DNA of 64,000 nucleotides, taken from contig NZ_QPKF01000004.1 of NCBI RefSeq assembly GCF_003339585.1, positions 106,477-170,476 on the forward strand, given 5' to 3'. A program made the position numbers and the translations under genes. Below the pieces are notes generated by a model, which worked only from the letters and a program-made list of their open reading frames with translations, did not search any database and had not been told where the DNA came from. Positions 50,492 to 58,905 of the stretch are shown here, in pieces. The stretch comes from Exiguobacterium sp. RIT594. Its GTDB lineage: Bacteria > Bacillota > Bacilli > Exiguobacteriales > Exiguobacteriaceae. How positions within the stretch are numbered: the first letter of the stretch is position 1; each line of letters starts with the position of its first letter.

Positions 50492-51503
50492 TGTATTGCA
50501 CGAACCGACGGCAAAGCCGGACACACCACGAACCGCACCGGGAAAACCGGTGTTGCGTTTCTTGAATGACTGGGGCATCGTCCTCGCGATTCTCGCACTT
50601 ATTCTGTTCTTTGCCATGACGGCACCGAATTTTTTACAAGGGACGAACCTCGTCAACATTTTACGAAGTATCTCGATTGTGACCATCATCGCCATTGGAT
50701 TGACGGTTTCATTGACGGTCAACGGGTTTGACTTGTCCGTCGGCTCAACCGCAACCTTCGCCAGTTCACTCGTTGTATCGTTTTTTGTCTGGTACAGTCT
50801 GCCGCTCGGCGTCTCGATTGGTTTGGCCCTCTTGATTGCCTTGACGGTCGCACTTGTCAACATTCTGTTGATTGTGAAGTTTAAGATTCCGGATCTGTTC
50901 GCCACACTTGCGACGATGTTCATTTTTGAAGGCGTCGCAATGACGTATACCGGCGGCGGATCGATCAGTGCCGGTATGCCCCGTCTCGACGGAACACCGA
51001 CGGTCGGATTGATTCCGGAGTCGTTTTTAAAAATCAGTCAGGCGCCGTGGATCATCCTGATCATGCTCGTCGTCGTCGCCGTGACGCATGTCTTTTTAAA
51101 CCATACCCGGCATGGACGTTTTTTGTACATCATCGGCGGAAATCCGGAAGCAGCGCATCTGACAGGAATCCGGGTCAACCGGTACCGGGCAATCGCATAT
51201 TTGATTGCCGGATTACTGGCGGCCGTCGGCGGGATTTTGCTGGCGTCGCAAGTAGGCTCCTCCCAAATTAATGCCGGATCCGGTTATTTGATGCCGGCTG
51301 TTGCTGCAGCTTTCATCGGTTCTTCATTTGCCGGACAAGGCAAGCCGAATGCGCTCGGGACACTGGTCGGTGCTTGTCTCGTCGGAATTCTTGAGAACGG
51401 GCTCGTCATGTTGTCGGTACCGTATTATTCACTGAACATCATCAAAGGTGCCGTTTTGGCACTTGCCTTGGCTTCGACCTATTACCGTTTCAAAAAAAAT
51501 TAA
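50484..51503 (+). CDS. Sugar-type ABC transporter permease (RbsC-like)
   Basis: This 339-residue polytopic permease has the RbsC-type landmarks 'TVNGFDLSVGSTATFAS' (the NGxDLSVG motif), 'KFKIPDLFATLATMFIFEG' and 'AHLTGIRVNRYRAIAYLIAGLLA' region (EAA-like loop). It overlaps the ATPase gene by eight bases, with AGGAGG inside it. It completes a binding-protein-dependent importer cotranscribed with mtnK and mtnA. No terminator is visible directly after it. Confidence 0.9.
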   Translation: MNDVLHEPTAKPDTPRTAPGKPVLRFLNDWGIVLAILALILFFAMTAPNFLQGTNLVNILRSISIVTIIAIGLTVSLTVNGFDLSVGSTATFASSLVVSFFVWYSLPLGVSIGLALLIALTVALVNILLIVKFKIPDLFATLATMFIFEGVAMTYTGGGSISAGMPRLDGTPTVGLIPESFLKISQAPWIILIMLVVVAVTHVFLNHTRHGRFLYIIGGNPEAAHLTGIRVNRYRAIAYLIAGLLAAVGGILLASQVGSSQINAGSGYLMPAVAAAFIGSSFAGQGKPNALGTLVGACLVGILENGLVMLSVPYYSLNIIKGAVLALALASTYYRFKKN

Positions 51504-51540
51504 AAAAAGGGGTTTAACTTCGAATAGAATCGGTAATATT

Positions 51541-51771
51541 CAGTATATGAAAGGATGGTGATGCACATGAATGATTATCAATGTATAGGGAACGATCGCA
51601 TGTCGCTTCGAGAAGAAGAGGATCACCGGACTTGACGGACGCAACATGACAATAGACACGAAGTGATTCGTGTTTTACGTGCAGATTGCACGGCTCAAGA
51701 ACGGTTTACGATATGTGATCGTTCCTGAAAGCAGGAAGGGGGAGTCGCGAACAGCGGCGCCCCCTTTTGTG
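51541..51771 (+). ncRNA. Unassigned structured leader RNA with terminator, upstream of moxR
   Basis: In the 365-bp gap between the permease and moxR, a run of hairpins is visible: CACGAA/TTCGTG (51657-51672), a perfect CGTGCA-GAT-TGCACG (51678-51692), GAACG/CGTTC (51699-51724), CCTG-AAAG-CAGG (51724-51735). A strong GC-rich terminator stem GGGGG...CCCCC with TTTT (51738-51768) follows. No known riboswitch class was recognised. It may be an attenuator of the moxR operon or an independent small RNA. Confidence 0.5.
51567..51635 (+). CDS. Possible 22-codon leader peptide ORF
   Basis: AAGGATGGTGATGCAC precedes an ATG that opens a 22-codon frame beginning 'MNDYQCIGND' and ending 'EEEDHRT', with TGA at 51633-51635. 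It lies at the 5' side of a series of hairpins and a terminator, the layout of translation-dependent attenuators. The peptide is not recognised. Translation is inferred from the ribosome binding site only. Confidence 0.4.
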   Translation: MNDYQCIGNDRMSLREEEDHRT

Positions 51772-51868
51772 CGTATTCAACTATCCCTATGCCTTTAAAA
51801 GCATCGACAGATATGAGAAGATATAAAGAGTCAGAAAATTCAACTACTAAACAGCAAGGGGCCAGACG

Positions 51869-52825
51869 ATGCGAACATATACGAAGGAGATTCAAGCGAT
51901 CATCGACAACGTAGAAAAAGTAATCATCGGAAAAGAGAACGTGATTACACAATCTTTAGCAGCATTACTTGCCGGAGGTCACGTGTTACTCGAAGACGTA
52001 CCGGGTGTCGGAAAGACGATGCTCGTTCGTGCATTCAGCCGTTCGATTGGTTTGACATTTAAACGCGTCCAATTCACACCTGATCTGCTGCCGTCTGATT
52101 TGACGGGGGTTTCGATGTATAACCAAAAGACGAGTCAGTTTGAATACCGGCCGGGTCCTTTGATGGGAAACATCGTCCTGGCAGATGAAATCAACCGGAC
52201 CTCACCGAAAACACAATCAGCCTTACTCGAAGGGATGGCGGAAGCGAATGTCACGGTGGATGGAGAAATTCACACGCTTCCTAATCCCTTTTTTGTCATG
52301 GCAACTCAAAATCCGATCGAACACGAAGGAACGTATCCGCTTCCGGAAGCCCAACTCGACCGGTTTTTGATTAAGGTCAAGATGGGATATCCCGACTTTC
52401 AACAAGAAATGAAGCTATTGACGCGGTTCGAACGGGATGAACCGATTGAGACGCTTGAGTCCGTCATCACACGTGACGAATTGTTACGGATGAAAGAGGC
52501 GGTGAAAGACGTTCATGTCTCGCAACCGGTGAAAAAATATATCGTCCATCTGGTCCAGGCGACACGGACACATGCATCCCTTTATCTCGGAGCCAGTCCG
52601 CGGTCTTCGATTGCCCTGATGAAAGTGGCGCAAGCCTGGGCGTACATGGAAGGGCGGTCATTCGTCTTACCGGATGATGTCAAAGAACTGTTGACACCCG
52701 TGCTCTCGCACCGCCTGATTTTAACGGCAGACGCGCGCTATCACGGACAGACGGCAGAACGAGTTCTCGAACAAGTGAAAAAAGAAGTCGCCGTGCCGAT
52801 TCAGCAGGATGTGGAGTCCTTATGA
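51869..52825 (+). CDS. MoxR-family AAA+ ATPase
   Basis: The 318-residue AAA+ protein has Walker A 'EDVPGVGKTMLVRAF', Walker B 'NIVLADEINRTSPKTQSALL' and sensor 1 'FVMATQNPIEHEGTYPLPEAQ' (MoxR signature around residues 135-160). MoxR ATPases act as chaperones that activate partner proteins, usually with DUF58/VWA-like proteins as encoded next. It corresponds to B. subtilis YeaC. It starts at ATG 51869 and is coupled to the DUF58 gene. Confidence 0.93.
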   Translation: MRTYTKEIQAIIDNVEKVIIGKENVITQSLAALLAGGHVLLEDVPGVGKTMLVRAFSRSIGLTFKRVQFTPDLLPSDLTGVSMYNQKTSQFEYRPGPLMGNIVLADEINRTSPKTQSALLEGMAEANVTVDGEIHTLPNPFFVMATQNPIEHEGTYPLPEAQLDRFLIKVKMGYPDFQQEMKLLTRFERDEPIETLESVITRDELLRMKEAVKDVHVSQPVKKYIVHLVQATRTHASLYLGASPRSSIALMKVAQAWAYMEGRSFVLPDDVKELLTPVLSHRLILTADARYHGQTAERVLEQVKKEVAVPIQQDVESL

Positions 52826-53904
52826 CGAGATGGCAAATCGGTTGGCGTTACGCCGTCTTGCTGATCACACTCACCGCTTTATGGGTCTATGCCCGGATTG
52901 ACGGCGGGAATGTCGCATCGCTGTTGGTTTATGTCATGGCAGGATTGACCGTGTACTGGACACTGTTTTTGATTTGGCCCGTCACACAAGCGATGGCGAC
53001 GCGGGAAGTCTCTAATAAAATGCTGATTGCCGGAACCGACATTCCGGTGTCGCTTCAAGTACGACGGAAATATCCGTTCCTCGTCGGGGCCGTCGACGTA
53101 ACGGAAGCCGTTCCGGATGCACTCAGTGAAGAACCGCTGAATATCCGGCATCCGCTCCGGGCACATTACCGGAAAGTCGAACACATTGATTATTTGATTC
53201 CATCGATCCGCCGTGGACTGTATCAAATCCCCGGTTGTGTACTGGAAATACGCGATCCGTTCGGCTTGTTCATGCGGAAAAAGCTCTATCCGGTCGAAAC
53301 GTACCTGGCAGTCGAACCTGCCCGGTTGGCGGTTCAACTGCCGCACGAAGATGACCGTGGCGACGGCGGGATTTCTCCCGTCTCCCTTGATCTCCGGCAA
53401 TCGTCCTTTACGGTCGTCGGTGTCCGCGAATACGTCAGCGGGGACCGGATGAATCAGATTGACTGGAAATCGACCGCGAAACGGCAGGGATTGATGACGA
53501 AAACGTTTGAACGGGAACAGGAACGCGAAACGACGATTGTATTTGACGAAGGAACGGTCAGTGATGAGAACTTTGAAAAAAGTATTTCCATGCTGGCTGC
53601 CGCGACGGATCAACTGAACAAACGTCATCTGAATTACCGGATTCACCTCGTCGGGCACGGTGTGCAGTCCTTATCGTTGCCGCTTGAAGGCGCGAAGTTG
53701 ACCCACTATCTGATGACGGCGCAACCGAGCCGGACCCGGTCATTCATCGAATCCTGGGAATACTCTTCAAAAGCGTTACGACTGAGCGGAAATGTCCTGT
53801 TCATCACACCGGATCTCGAATCCAACAATGAAATGTGGATTTCGAAAGTCCGGCAGGAAGCAAGCGTTCATGTCTACACACCAGAGAGGAGGACGACCGG
53901 ATGA
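52822..53904 (+). CDS. DUF58 domain protein
   Basis: This 360-residue protein has two N-terminal membrane helices (residues 10-55) and the DUF58 signature 'VREYVSGDRMNQIDWKSTAKRQGLMTK' (around residues 195-221; key words REY, GD, IDWK.TA). The C-terminal half resembles a von Willebrand A fold. It corresponds to B. subtilis YeaD. It overlaps the moxR stop (ATGA) and its own stop overlaps the transglutaminase start, so the three proteins are made together. Confidence 0.9.
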   Translation: MTRWQIGWRYAVLLITLTALWVYARIDGGNVASLLVYVMAGLTVYWTLFLIWPVTQAMATREVSNKMLIAGTDIPVSLQVRRKYPFLVGAVDVTEAVPDALSEEPLNIRHPLRAHYRKVEHIDYLIPSIRRGLYQIPGCVLEIRDPFGLFMRKKLYPVETYLAVEPARLAVQLPHEDDRGDGGISPVSLDLRQSSFTVVGVREYVSGDRMNQIDWKSTAKRQGLMTKTFEREQERETTIVFDEGTVSDENFEKSISMLAAATDQLNKRHLNYRIHLVGHGVQSLSLPLEGAKLTHYLMTAQPSRTRSFIESWEYSSKALRLSGNVLFITPDLESNNEMWISKVRQEASVHVYTPERRTTG

Positions 53905-55973
53905 TACGACGCCTGATTTGGAATCTGCTTGCAGGATTACTATTTGCGAGCTTCATGCCGCCGTTACTCGAACTGACGACATTTGAGAGTGTCATTCCGT
54001 TCTTGCCGCTTCTGTTGACCCCACTCCTGCTGTCGCATCTGCGGCGCAGCTGGTTTTTACTCGGCAGTCTGCTTGCGTTACTCGTTTCGTTTTACTTTAT
54101 TTTGATCCCCGGAGAAGCACCGTGGAACTTGTTCCGTGAAATCGCGGGTGATATCAATCGTGTCATCAACGGAGAGTTACCGGGACGTCCGGCATTTGCC
54201 TTCTCGATTGGACTGATCAGTTTTTTGATCGGCTATTTAGCGCGGCGGACGTTTCCAAACCGCGGCTTTGTTTTCGGGCTGGCGCTCGGCGTCATCGGCT
54301 TCATTGCCTATTGCGACACATGGACGGATTACTCGGGAGAACAGTTCATCATCTATCCGATCGTCCTGGCACTGTTTCTGTTGTATGCGACAGAAGTCAG
54401 CGAACGTCCGACGGCGTCTTACGTCCGTCCGCTCAGTGCGTTGCTGATCATCGGAGCGACGGTGGTTGCTGCTGTTCAAAGCCCGGTCATTACGGCGACA
54501 TGGCAGGATAGCTGGTATGACTGGACCGATGGTTTCGAGAGTGAGGGCACATCGTCGAGCCGGATTCAAAAAGTCGGATACGGCAACAATGACGAGCAGC
54601 TCGGCGGTCCGTTCCAAATGGACGACCGGGAAGTCTTTCAGGTCGAAAGTGAAGGCAGCCGTTACTGGCGTGTCGAGACAAAAGACATCTATACCGGAAA
54701 AGGTTGGGTGTTGTCGAAATCAGAACCGGAAATCGATTCGCGGGGATTTTTCTCGCACTTCGGAGATGATGTCAAGACACGGGAAGAACGGGCGACATTT
54801 GAACTGTCACGGGAGCTGCCGTTCGTGCCATATAACGGTGACAACGTCCGTTTGACTGTGGATAAGCAACGGCAAAATCTGTTGATTGATCCGGAAAATC
54901 AAAAGGTCTCGTACCTGGATGATGCGGAACGCCAGCAAAATTATCAGATTCAATACACGTATCCGTTGTTTACGGAAGAATTGCTCCAGACGGATGAGCC
55001 GATTACATTGTCGGAGATGGAGCAGGACCGGTATTTACAGTTACCGGATACGTTACCGAATCGTGTCCGCGATCTCGCGGAAGAGATCGTCGCGGACGAA
55101 GACAGTCCGTGGGACAAAGCGAAGGCGATCGAAAGTTATTTTGAGCAGGAAAACTTCGAATACAATACGGAAGAAGTCGCCGTACCGGAAGAAAATCAGG
55201 ATTATGTCGATCAATTTTTATTTGAGACGAAACTTGGCTACTGTGATAATTTTTCGACGTCCGCAACCGTGTTATTACGCGCTGCCGGTTTGCCGGCCCG
55301 CTGGGTAAAAGGATTTACGGGCGGCGAATCGGATGTCATCGGGGCAGCCGTAACGAGTTATACGGTCCGCAATAAAAATGCCCACTCGTGGGTCGAAGTC
55401 TATATCGAAGGACCGGGTTGGGTACCGCTCGAGCCGACCGTCAGCTTTGACGGAGCCGGACAATATACGATTGATCAGGAAACGAATAATGAGACCGAAC
55501 AAGCGAATCCGCAACGCGATACGGAAACCGATACCGAAACCGCAACACCGGAACGTCCGCAGGAGAATCTGCTGGATGAAGAACAAACGACGACAGCAGC
55601 GCAAACGGAACAACAATCGTTTCCGATTTGGCCGGTTGTCGGTGTAATCGTCGGACTGGTATTCTTGTATCTGTTCCGGAAACCGTTGACCCGGACTGCG
55701 GCGATTTTATTTTTCCGCAACCAACTTCATCGTCCGGAAGGATTCAAGCGGATGTACCGTTTCTTATTGCGCCGTCTTGACAAACAAGGTTTCCACTACA
55801 AGGATGGTCGGACACTGACGGAACTTGCACATGAGGTTGACGGATATTACGAAACATATGCGATGCGTCCGTTGACGGATGCCTATGAACGGATGGTTTA
55901 CGGAGGCGAATCGTTATCCGCTGATAAAAAACGTGAATATTTCGAAAATATCATTCGACGGATAGAGGGTTGA
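53901..55973 (+). CDS. Membrane-anchored transglutaminase-like protein (YebA-like)
   Basis: The 690-residue protein has about five to six N-terminal membrane helices (residues 8-200), an extracellular part with a transglutaminase-like domain, an acidic Thr/Glu/Gln-rich linker (about residues 545-590), one more membrane helix (FPIWPVVGVIVGLVFLYLF) and a cytoplasmic DUF4129-like tail. Catalytic Cys and His are in 'KLGYCDNFSTSA' and 'NKNAHSWVEVYI'; the third residue is Glu in 'PLEPTVSF' where many relatives have Asp. It is the B. subtilis YebA counterpart. Probably a peptidase or cross-linking enzyme at the cell surface, chaperoned by MoxR. Confidence 0.88.
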   Translation: MIRRLIWNLLAGLLFASFMPPLLELTTFESVIPFLPLLLTPLLLSHLRRSWFLLGSLLALLVSFYFILIPGEAPWNLFREIAGDINRVINGELPGRPAFAFSIGLISFLIGYLARRTFPNRGFVFGLALGVIGFIAYCDTWTDYSGEQFIIYPIVLALFLLYATEVSERPTASYVRPLSALLIIGATVVAAVQSPVITATWQDSWYDWTDGFESEGTSSSRIQKVGYGNNDEQLGGPFQMDDREVFQVESEGSRYWRVETKDIYTGKGWVLSKSEPEIDSRGFFSHFGDDVKTREERATFELSRELPFVPYNGDNVRLTVDKQRQNLLIDPENQKVSYLDDAERQQNYQIQYTYPLFTEELLQTDEPITLSEMEQDRYLQLPDTLPNRVRDLAEEIVADEDSPWDKAKAIESYFEQENFEYNTEEVAVPEENQDYVDQFLFETKLGYCDNFSTSATVLLRAAGLPARWVKGFTGGESDVIGAAVTSYTVRNKNAHSWVEVYIEGPGWVPLEPTVSFDGAGQYTIDQETNNETEQANPQRDTETDTETATPERPQENLLDEEQTTTAAQTEQQSFPIWPVVGVIVGLVFLYLFRKPLTRTAAILFFRNQLHRPEGFKRMYRFLLRRLDKQGFHYKDGRTLTELAHEVDGYYETYAMRPLTDAYERMVYGGESLSADKKREYFENIIRRIEG

Positions 55974-55999
55974 TATTTTCGAATTGATACAGTTACAAT
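55970..55999 (+). promoter_or_regulatory. Promoter of guaA
   Basis: TTGATA (55970-55975, overlapping the previous stop codon), an 18-base spacer and TACAAT (55994-55999), about 27 bases upstream of the guanine aptamer. Confidence 0.65.
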
Positions 56000-56025
56000 G
56001 GGAACAACGTAAATCATACATGCAT

Positions 56026-56146
56026 CTCCTTTGTATATACTCGCGAATATGGCGTGAGAGTCTCTACCGGGTCACCTTAAACGACCTGACTATGAAGGAG
56101 CAGACCCTTCGTATACACTTTTTTGTGAAGCGGCCTGCTCTTTTTC
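56026..56146 (+). promoter_or_regulatory. Guanine riboswitch upstream of guaA
   Basis: The aptamer (56026-56100) has P1 CTCCTT/AAGGAG and the conserved core TATACTC...ATATGGC...GTCTCTACC...CTGACTATG. The discriminating base in 'GACTATG' is C, which indicates guanine rather than adenine. GGAGCAG (from 56097) can instead pair with CTGCTC (56135-56140) to make a terminator followed by TTTTT, mutually exclusive with P1 opening. Guanine should therefore lower GMP synthase expression. Confidence 0.9.
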
Positions 56147-56218
56147 CATTTTATCTATGGGGGAAGAGTGGGCTTTTTTCATCGGGGTACGCATGAAATT
56201 GGAAAGGCGGGAATAGAT

Positions 56219-57763
56219 TTGGAAGCACATTTGGACCAAGAAATGATCCTCGTCCTCGACTTTGGAGGTCAGTACAATCAATTGATCACACGCCGCATCC
56301 GTGATCTCGGAGTTTACAGTGAACTGCATTCGCATAAGATCACTGCAGCAGAAGTAAAAGACATCGCACCAGCCGGTATCATCTTCTCCGGTGGACCACG
56401 GAGTGTCTACGCAGAAGACGCGTACCGCTGTGATCCGGAAATCTTTGACCTCGGCATTCCGATCTTCGGAATTTGTTACGGTATGCAATTGATGTCGCAA
56501 CACTTTGGTGGAACGGTTGAACGTGCCGGACACCGCGAGTACGGAAAAGCGACGTTGACACTCAACGATCCATCGCCGATGTATGCGAATCTCCCGCTCG
56601 AACAGACGGTTTGGATGAGCCACAGTGACCTTGTCACATCGGTACCAAACGGTTTCGTCGTCGACGGAACAAATGTCTCGTGCCCAATTGCTTCAATCAA
56701 AAACGAAGAGCTGAAGATGTACGGTGTCCAGTATCATCCGGAAGTCAACCATACGATGTTCGGAAAAGAACTCTTGAAAAACTTCCTCTTCGAAGTCTGT
56801 CAGTGTACGGGCGACTGGTCGATGGAAAACTTCATCGAAATCGAAATCGCAAAAATTAAAGAAGAAGTCGGCGATAAAAAGGTCCTTTGCGCCCTTTCAG
56901 GCGGTGTTGATTCATCTGTCGTCGCGGCACTCATTCACGCAGCAATCGGTGACCAGTTGACATGTATGTTCGTCGACCACGGTCTCTTGCGTAAAGGGGA
57001 AGCCGAAAGTGTCATGAAGACATTTGCGGATCACTTCCACATGAACGTCATCAAGATTGACGCGCAGGACCGTTTCCTGAACAAGTTAAAAGGCATCTCG
57101 GATCCGGAGCAAAAACGCAAAATCATCGGGAACGAATTCGTTTACGTCTTCGACGAAGAAGCGTCGAAGCTGACGGATATGGACTTCCTAGCTCAAGGAA
57201 CGCTTTATACGGATATCATCGAAAGCGGAACGGATACGGCCCAAACGATTAAATCACACCACAACGTCGGTGGATTACCGGAAGACATGCAGTTCAAGTT
57301 GATCGAACCAATCAACACGTTGTTCAAGGACGAAGTCCGCGAACTCGGAAAAGAACTTGGTTTGTCGGATGAAATCGTCTGGCGTCAGCCGTTCCCGGGA
57401 CCAGGTCTCGGTATTCGTGTCCTTGGTGAAATCACAGACGAGAAACTCGAAATCGTCCGCGAATCCGATTTCATCCTCCGCGATGAAATCAAAAAAGCCG
57501 GTCTCGAACGCGAAATCTGGCAGTACTTCACGGTCTTGCCACCACTTCGTTCAGTTGGTGTCATGGGTGATGAGCGGACATACGACTATGCAGTCGGAAT
57601 CCGTGCCGTTACGTCAATCGACGGGATGACATCGGACTGGGCACGCATCCCGTGGGACGTGCTCGAGAAGATTTCAGTCCGGATCGTCAACGAAGTTCAG
57701 AACGTGAACCGCGTCCTGTACGATGTGACGTCGAAACCACCTTCAACGATTGAGTGGGAATAA
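56219..57763 (+). CDS. guaA: GMP synthase (glutamine-hydrolysing)
   Basis: This 514-residue enzyme aminates XMP to GMP. The glutaminase domain has '[13 protein letters not shown]', the Cys nucleophile in '[11 protein letters not shown]' and His-Glu in '[12 protein letters not shown]'. The synthetase domain has the P-loop '[14 protein letters not shown]' and the C-terminal '[14 protein letters not shown]' and '[13 protein letters not shown]'. The start is taken as TTG at 56219, preceded by AAAGGCGG and giving the usual length; the frame extends further upstream without a good site. Confidence 0.95.
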   Translation: MEAHLDQEMILVLDFGGQYNQLITRRIRDLGVYSELHSHKITAAEVKDIAPAGIIFSGGPRSVYAEDAYRCDPEIFDLGIPIFGICYGMQLMSQHFGGTVERAGHREYGKATLTLNDPSPMYANLPLEQTVWMSHSDLVTSVPNGFVVDGTNVSCPIASIKNEELKMYGVQYHPEVNHTMFGKELLKNFLFEVCQCTGDWSMENFIEIEIAKIKEEVGDKKVLCALSGGVDSSVVAALIHAAIGDQLTCMFVDHGLLRKGEAESVMKTFADHFHMNVIKIDAQDRFLNKLKGISDPEQKRKIIGNEFVYVFDEEASKLTDMDFLAQGTLYTDIIESGTDTAQTIKSHHNVGGLPEDMQFKLIEPINTLFKDEVRELGKELGLSDEIVWRQPFPGPGLGIRVLGEITDEKLEIVRESDFILRDEIKKAGLEREIWQYFTVLPPLRSVGVMGDERTYDYAVGIRAVTSIDGMTSDWARIPWDVLEKISVRIVNEVQNVNRVLYDVTSKPPSTIEWE

Positions 57764-58064
57764 GAATTAGATTTGCTGAGGGGATTCGTCTCATGAAACC
57801 TGTCGTACCAATGTTTTAAAGGAGACAGGTAAAAGGAAGTCTGTTTCACCTTCAACAATTATATTTAAAAATGAAGCTCTCTTTTGTTCACATGATTTGT
57901 GAATGAAAGGGAGCTTTGTTCGTGACTGAAATTATGGAACTGGTGAGTGACGTCAAACTGAACCAACAATTTTAAGGTAGGAAACCACGATATATCGAGA
58001 TGTACTTCTGGCACTTGATATAGTTATGAAGTGAGTAATGAAATGGAATAGGTGGCGAACCATT
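57764..58064 (+). terminator. Gap after guaA with terminator-like hairpin (57874-57920)
   Basis: This 301-base gap holds a long hairpin with AAGCTC...GAGCTT arms (57874-57916, inner TTCACA/TGTGAA) followed by a weak T-run, probably the guaA terminator, and an ACCTGTC/GACAGGT repeat further left. A GTG-initiated 17-codon frame (57922-57975) looks like a remnant or chance ORF. No other gene is seen. From here the sequence is AT-richer. Confidence 0.55.
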
Positions 58065-58595
58065 ATGATCGATTGGACATGGTCTGAAGTTGATCGATTA
58101 GAGCATCAAGAGAATTGGAATGAAGCGAAAAAATATCTTTTAAAAGCATGGCAACAAAATCCGACGGACTTAAAAATGACTGTACGACTTGGCTTTTTTT
58201 GTTGGTATGTCGTAGTCGAACAAGGACCGCTGGGGATTACAGATGCAGATATAGACACAGGTGAATTAGAGTCTATATTGACTGAAGTGACAAATTTCGG
58301 TTTGGCTCATTTTATGGCGGAGGAAGATTTTCTCTGGTGTTTTGGTTATATGATTTCCATGTTTCCGTATTACTTTGGAGACTATGAACAGTGGGAAGAA
58401 AAAGGGGATTCCATGTTAAAACGTGCTTATGAATTGTATCCTGAGGAACCTGTGTATAAATATTCTTACTTAGGATCTTTACCGAATACTTATGGAACAC
58501 GTAAGAATGAATTAAAGCAGGTAAAATCTGTTTTAGAAGATCGATTTAGAGGAGAAGGGCTACTGTCTGAGTACTTTAATAGTGTATTTAGCTAA
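58065..58595 (+). CDS. Hypothetical protein, soluble, 176 residues
   Basis: Not recognised. The protein is acidic and rich in Trp, Tyr and Phe (for example 'IDWTWSEVDRLEHQENWNEAKKYLLKAW', positions 2-29), with a helical, TPR-like look: 'W.EAKKYLLKAWQQNPTDLKMTVRLG' followed by a second helix pair near 'EKGDSMLKRAYELYPEEPVYKYSYLG'. AGGTGG lies nine bases before ATG 58065; another ATG nine codons upstream is possible. Codon use is AT-rich compared with neighbours (TTA, AAA, GAT), suggesting transfer. It may be an immunity or stress protein; no function is claimed. Confidence 0.65.
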   Translation: MIDWTWSEVDRLEHQENWNEAKKYLLKAWQQNPTDLKMTVRLGFFCWYVVVEQGPLGITDADIDTGELESILTEVTNFGLAHFMAEEDFLWCFGYMISMFPYYFGDYEQWEEKGDSMLKRAYELYPEEPVYKYSYLGSLPNTYGTRKNELKQVKSVLEDRFRGEGLLSEYFNSVFS

Positions 58596-58723
58596 CATTC
58601 CAGATGATTTTTAATCCTCACTTTTTTGCATGAAATCTGATGTATAAAAAATGTGAAGAAGTATAGAGGGTTCAATCGAAATATTAGTTTTTTGTTGATT
58701 AATGAAAAACATGGAATGCCAGA

Positions 58724-58763
58724 AGAAAGTCTGTCGCTAAACCAGCGCGGACTTTCTTTTTAT
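58724..58763 (+). terminator. Terminator after the hypothetical gene
   Basis: AGAAAGTC (58724-58731) pairs with GACTTTCT (58750-58757), with CGCT/AGCG inside and TTTTTATT after. It lies in a 310-base intergenic stretch that also holds the sigma-B-like promoter. Confidence 0.8.
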
Positions 58764-58782
58764 TAAAACATGTATAAAAAAT

Positions 58783-58808
58783 GTTTAATTAAAAAAGAAG
58801 TAGGGGAA
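58783..58808 (+). promoter_or_regulatory. Sigma-B-type promoter candidate
   Basis: GTTTAA (58783-58788), a 14-base spacer and GGGGAA (58803-58808) match the sigma-B pattern GTTTAA-N12/14-GGGWAW closely (one mismatch in the -10). It lies about 98 bases upstream of a general-stress type gene. Confidence 0.6.
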
Positions 58809-58836
58809 ATTCAAAATGTTGGCATTTAAAATTATT

Positions 58837-58881
58837 TGTAAGCGTTTGATATTTGATTTTGAAATTAGATTTTAAACGCTT
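58837..58881. repeat. cre-like element and inverted repeat upstream of the DUF2382 gene
   Basis: TGTAAGCGTTTGAT (58837-58850) fits 13 of 14 cre consensus positions, and its AAGCGTTT (58840-58847) is repeated inverted as AAACGCTT (58874-58881), 26 bases apart. The second arm overlaps the region just before the ribosome binding site. It could be paired CcpA sites, another operator or an RNA hairpin. Confidence 0.45.
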
Positions 58882-58905
58882 TTAATCCAAAAGGAGGAAG
58901 GAATC

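Noticed and set aside
57922..57975. GTG-started 17-codon frame after guaA
   Set aside because: Too short, no clear ribosome binding site and not recognised; could be a remnant of a lost gene, but this cannot be supported.
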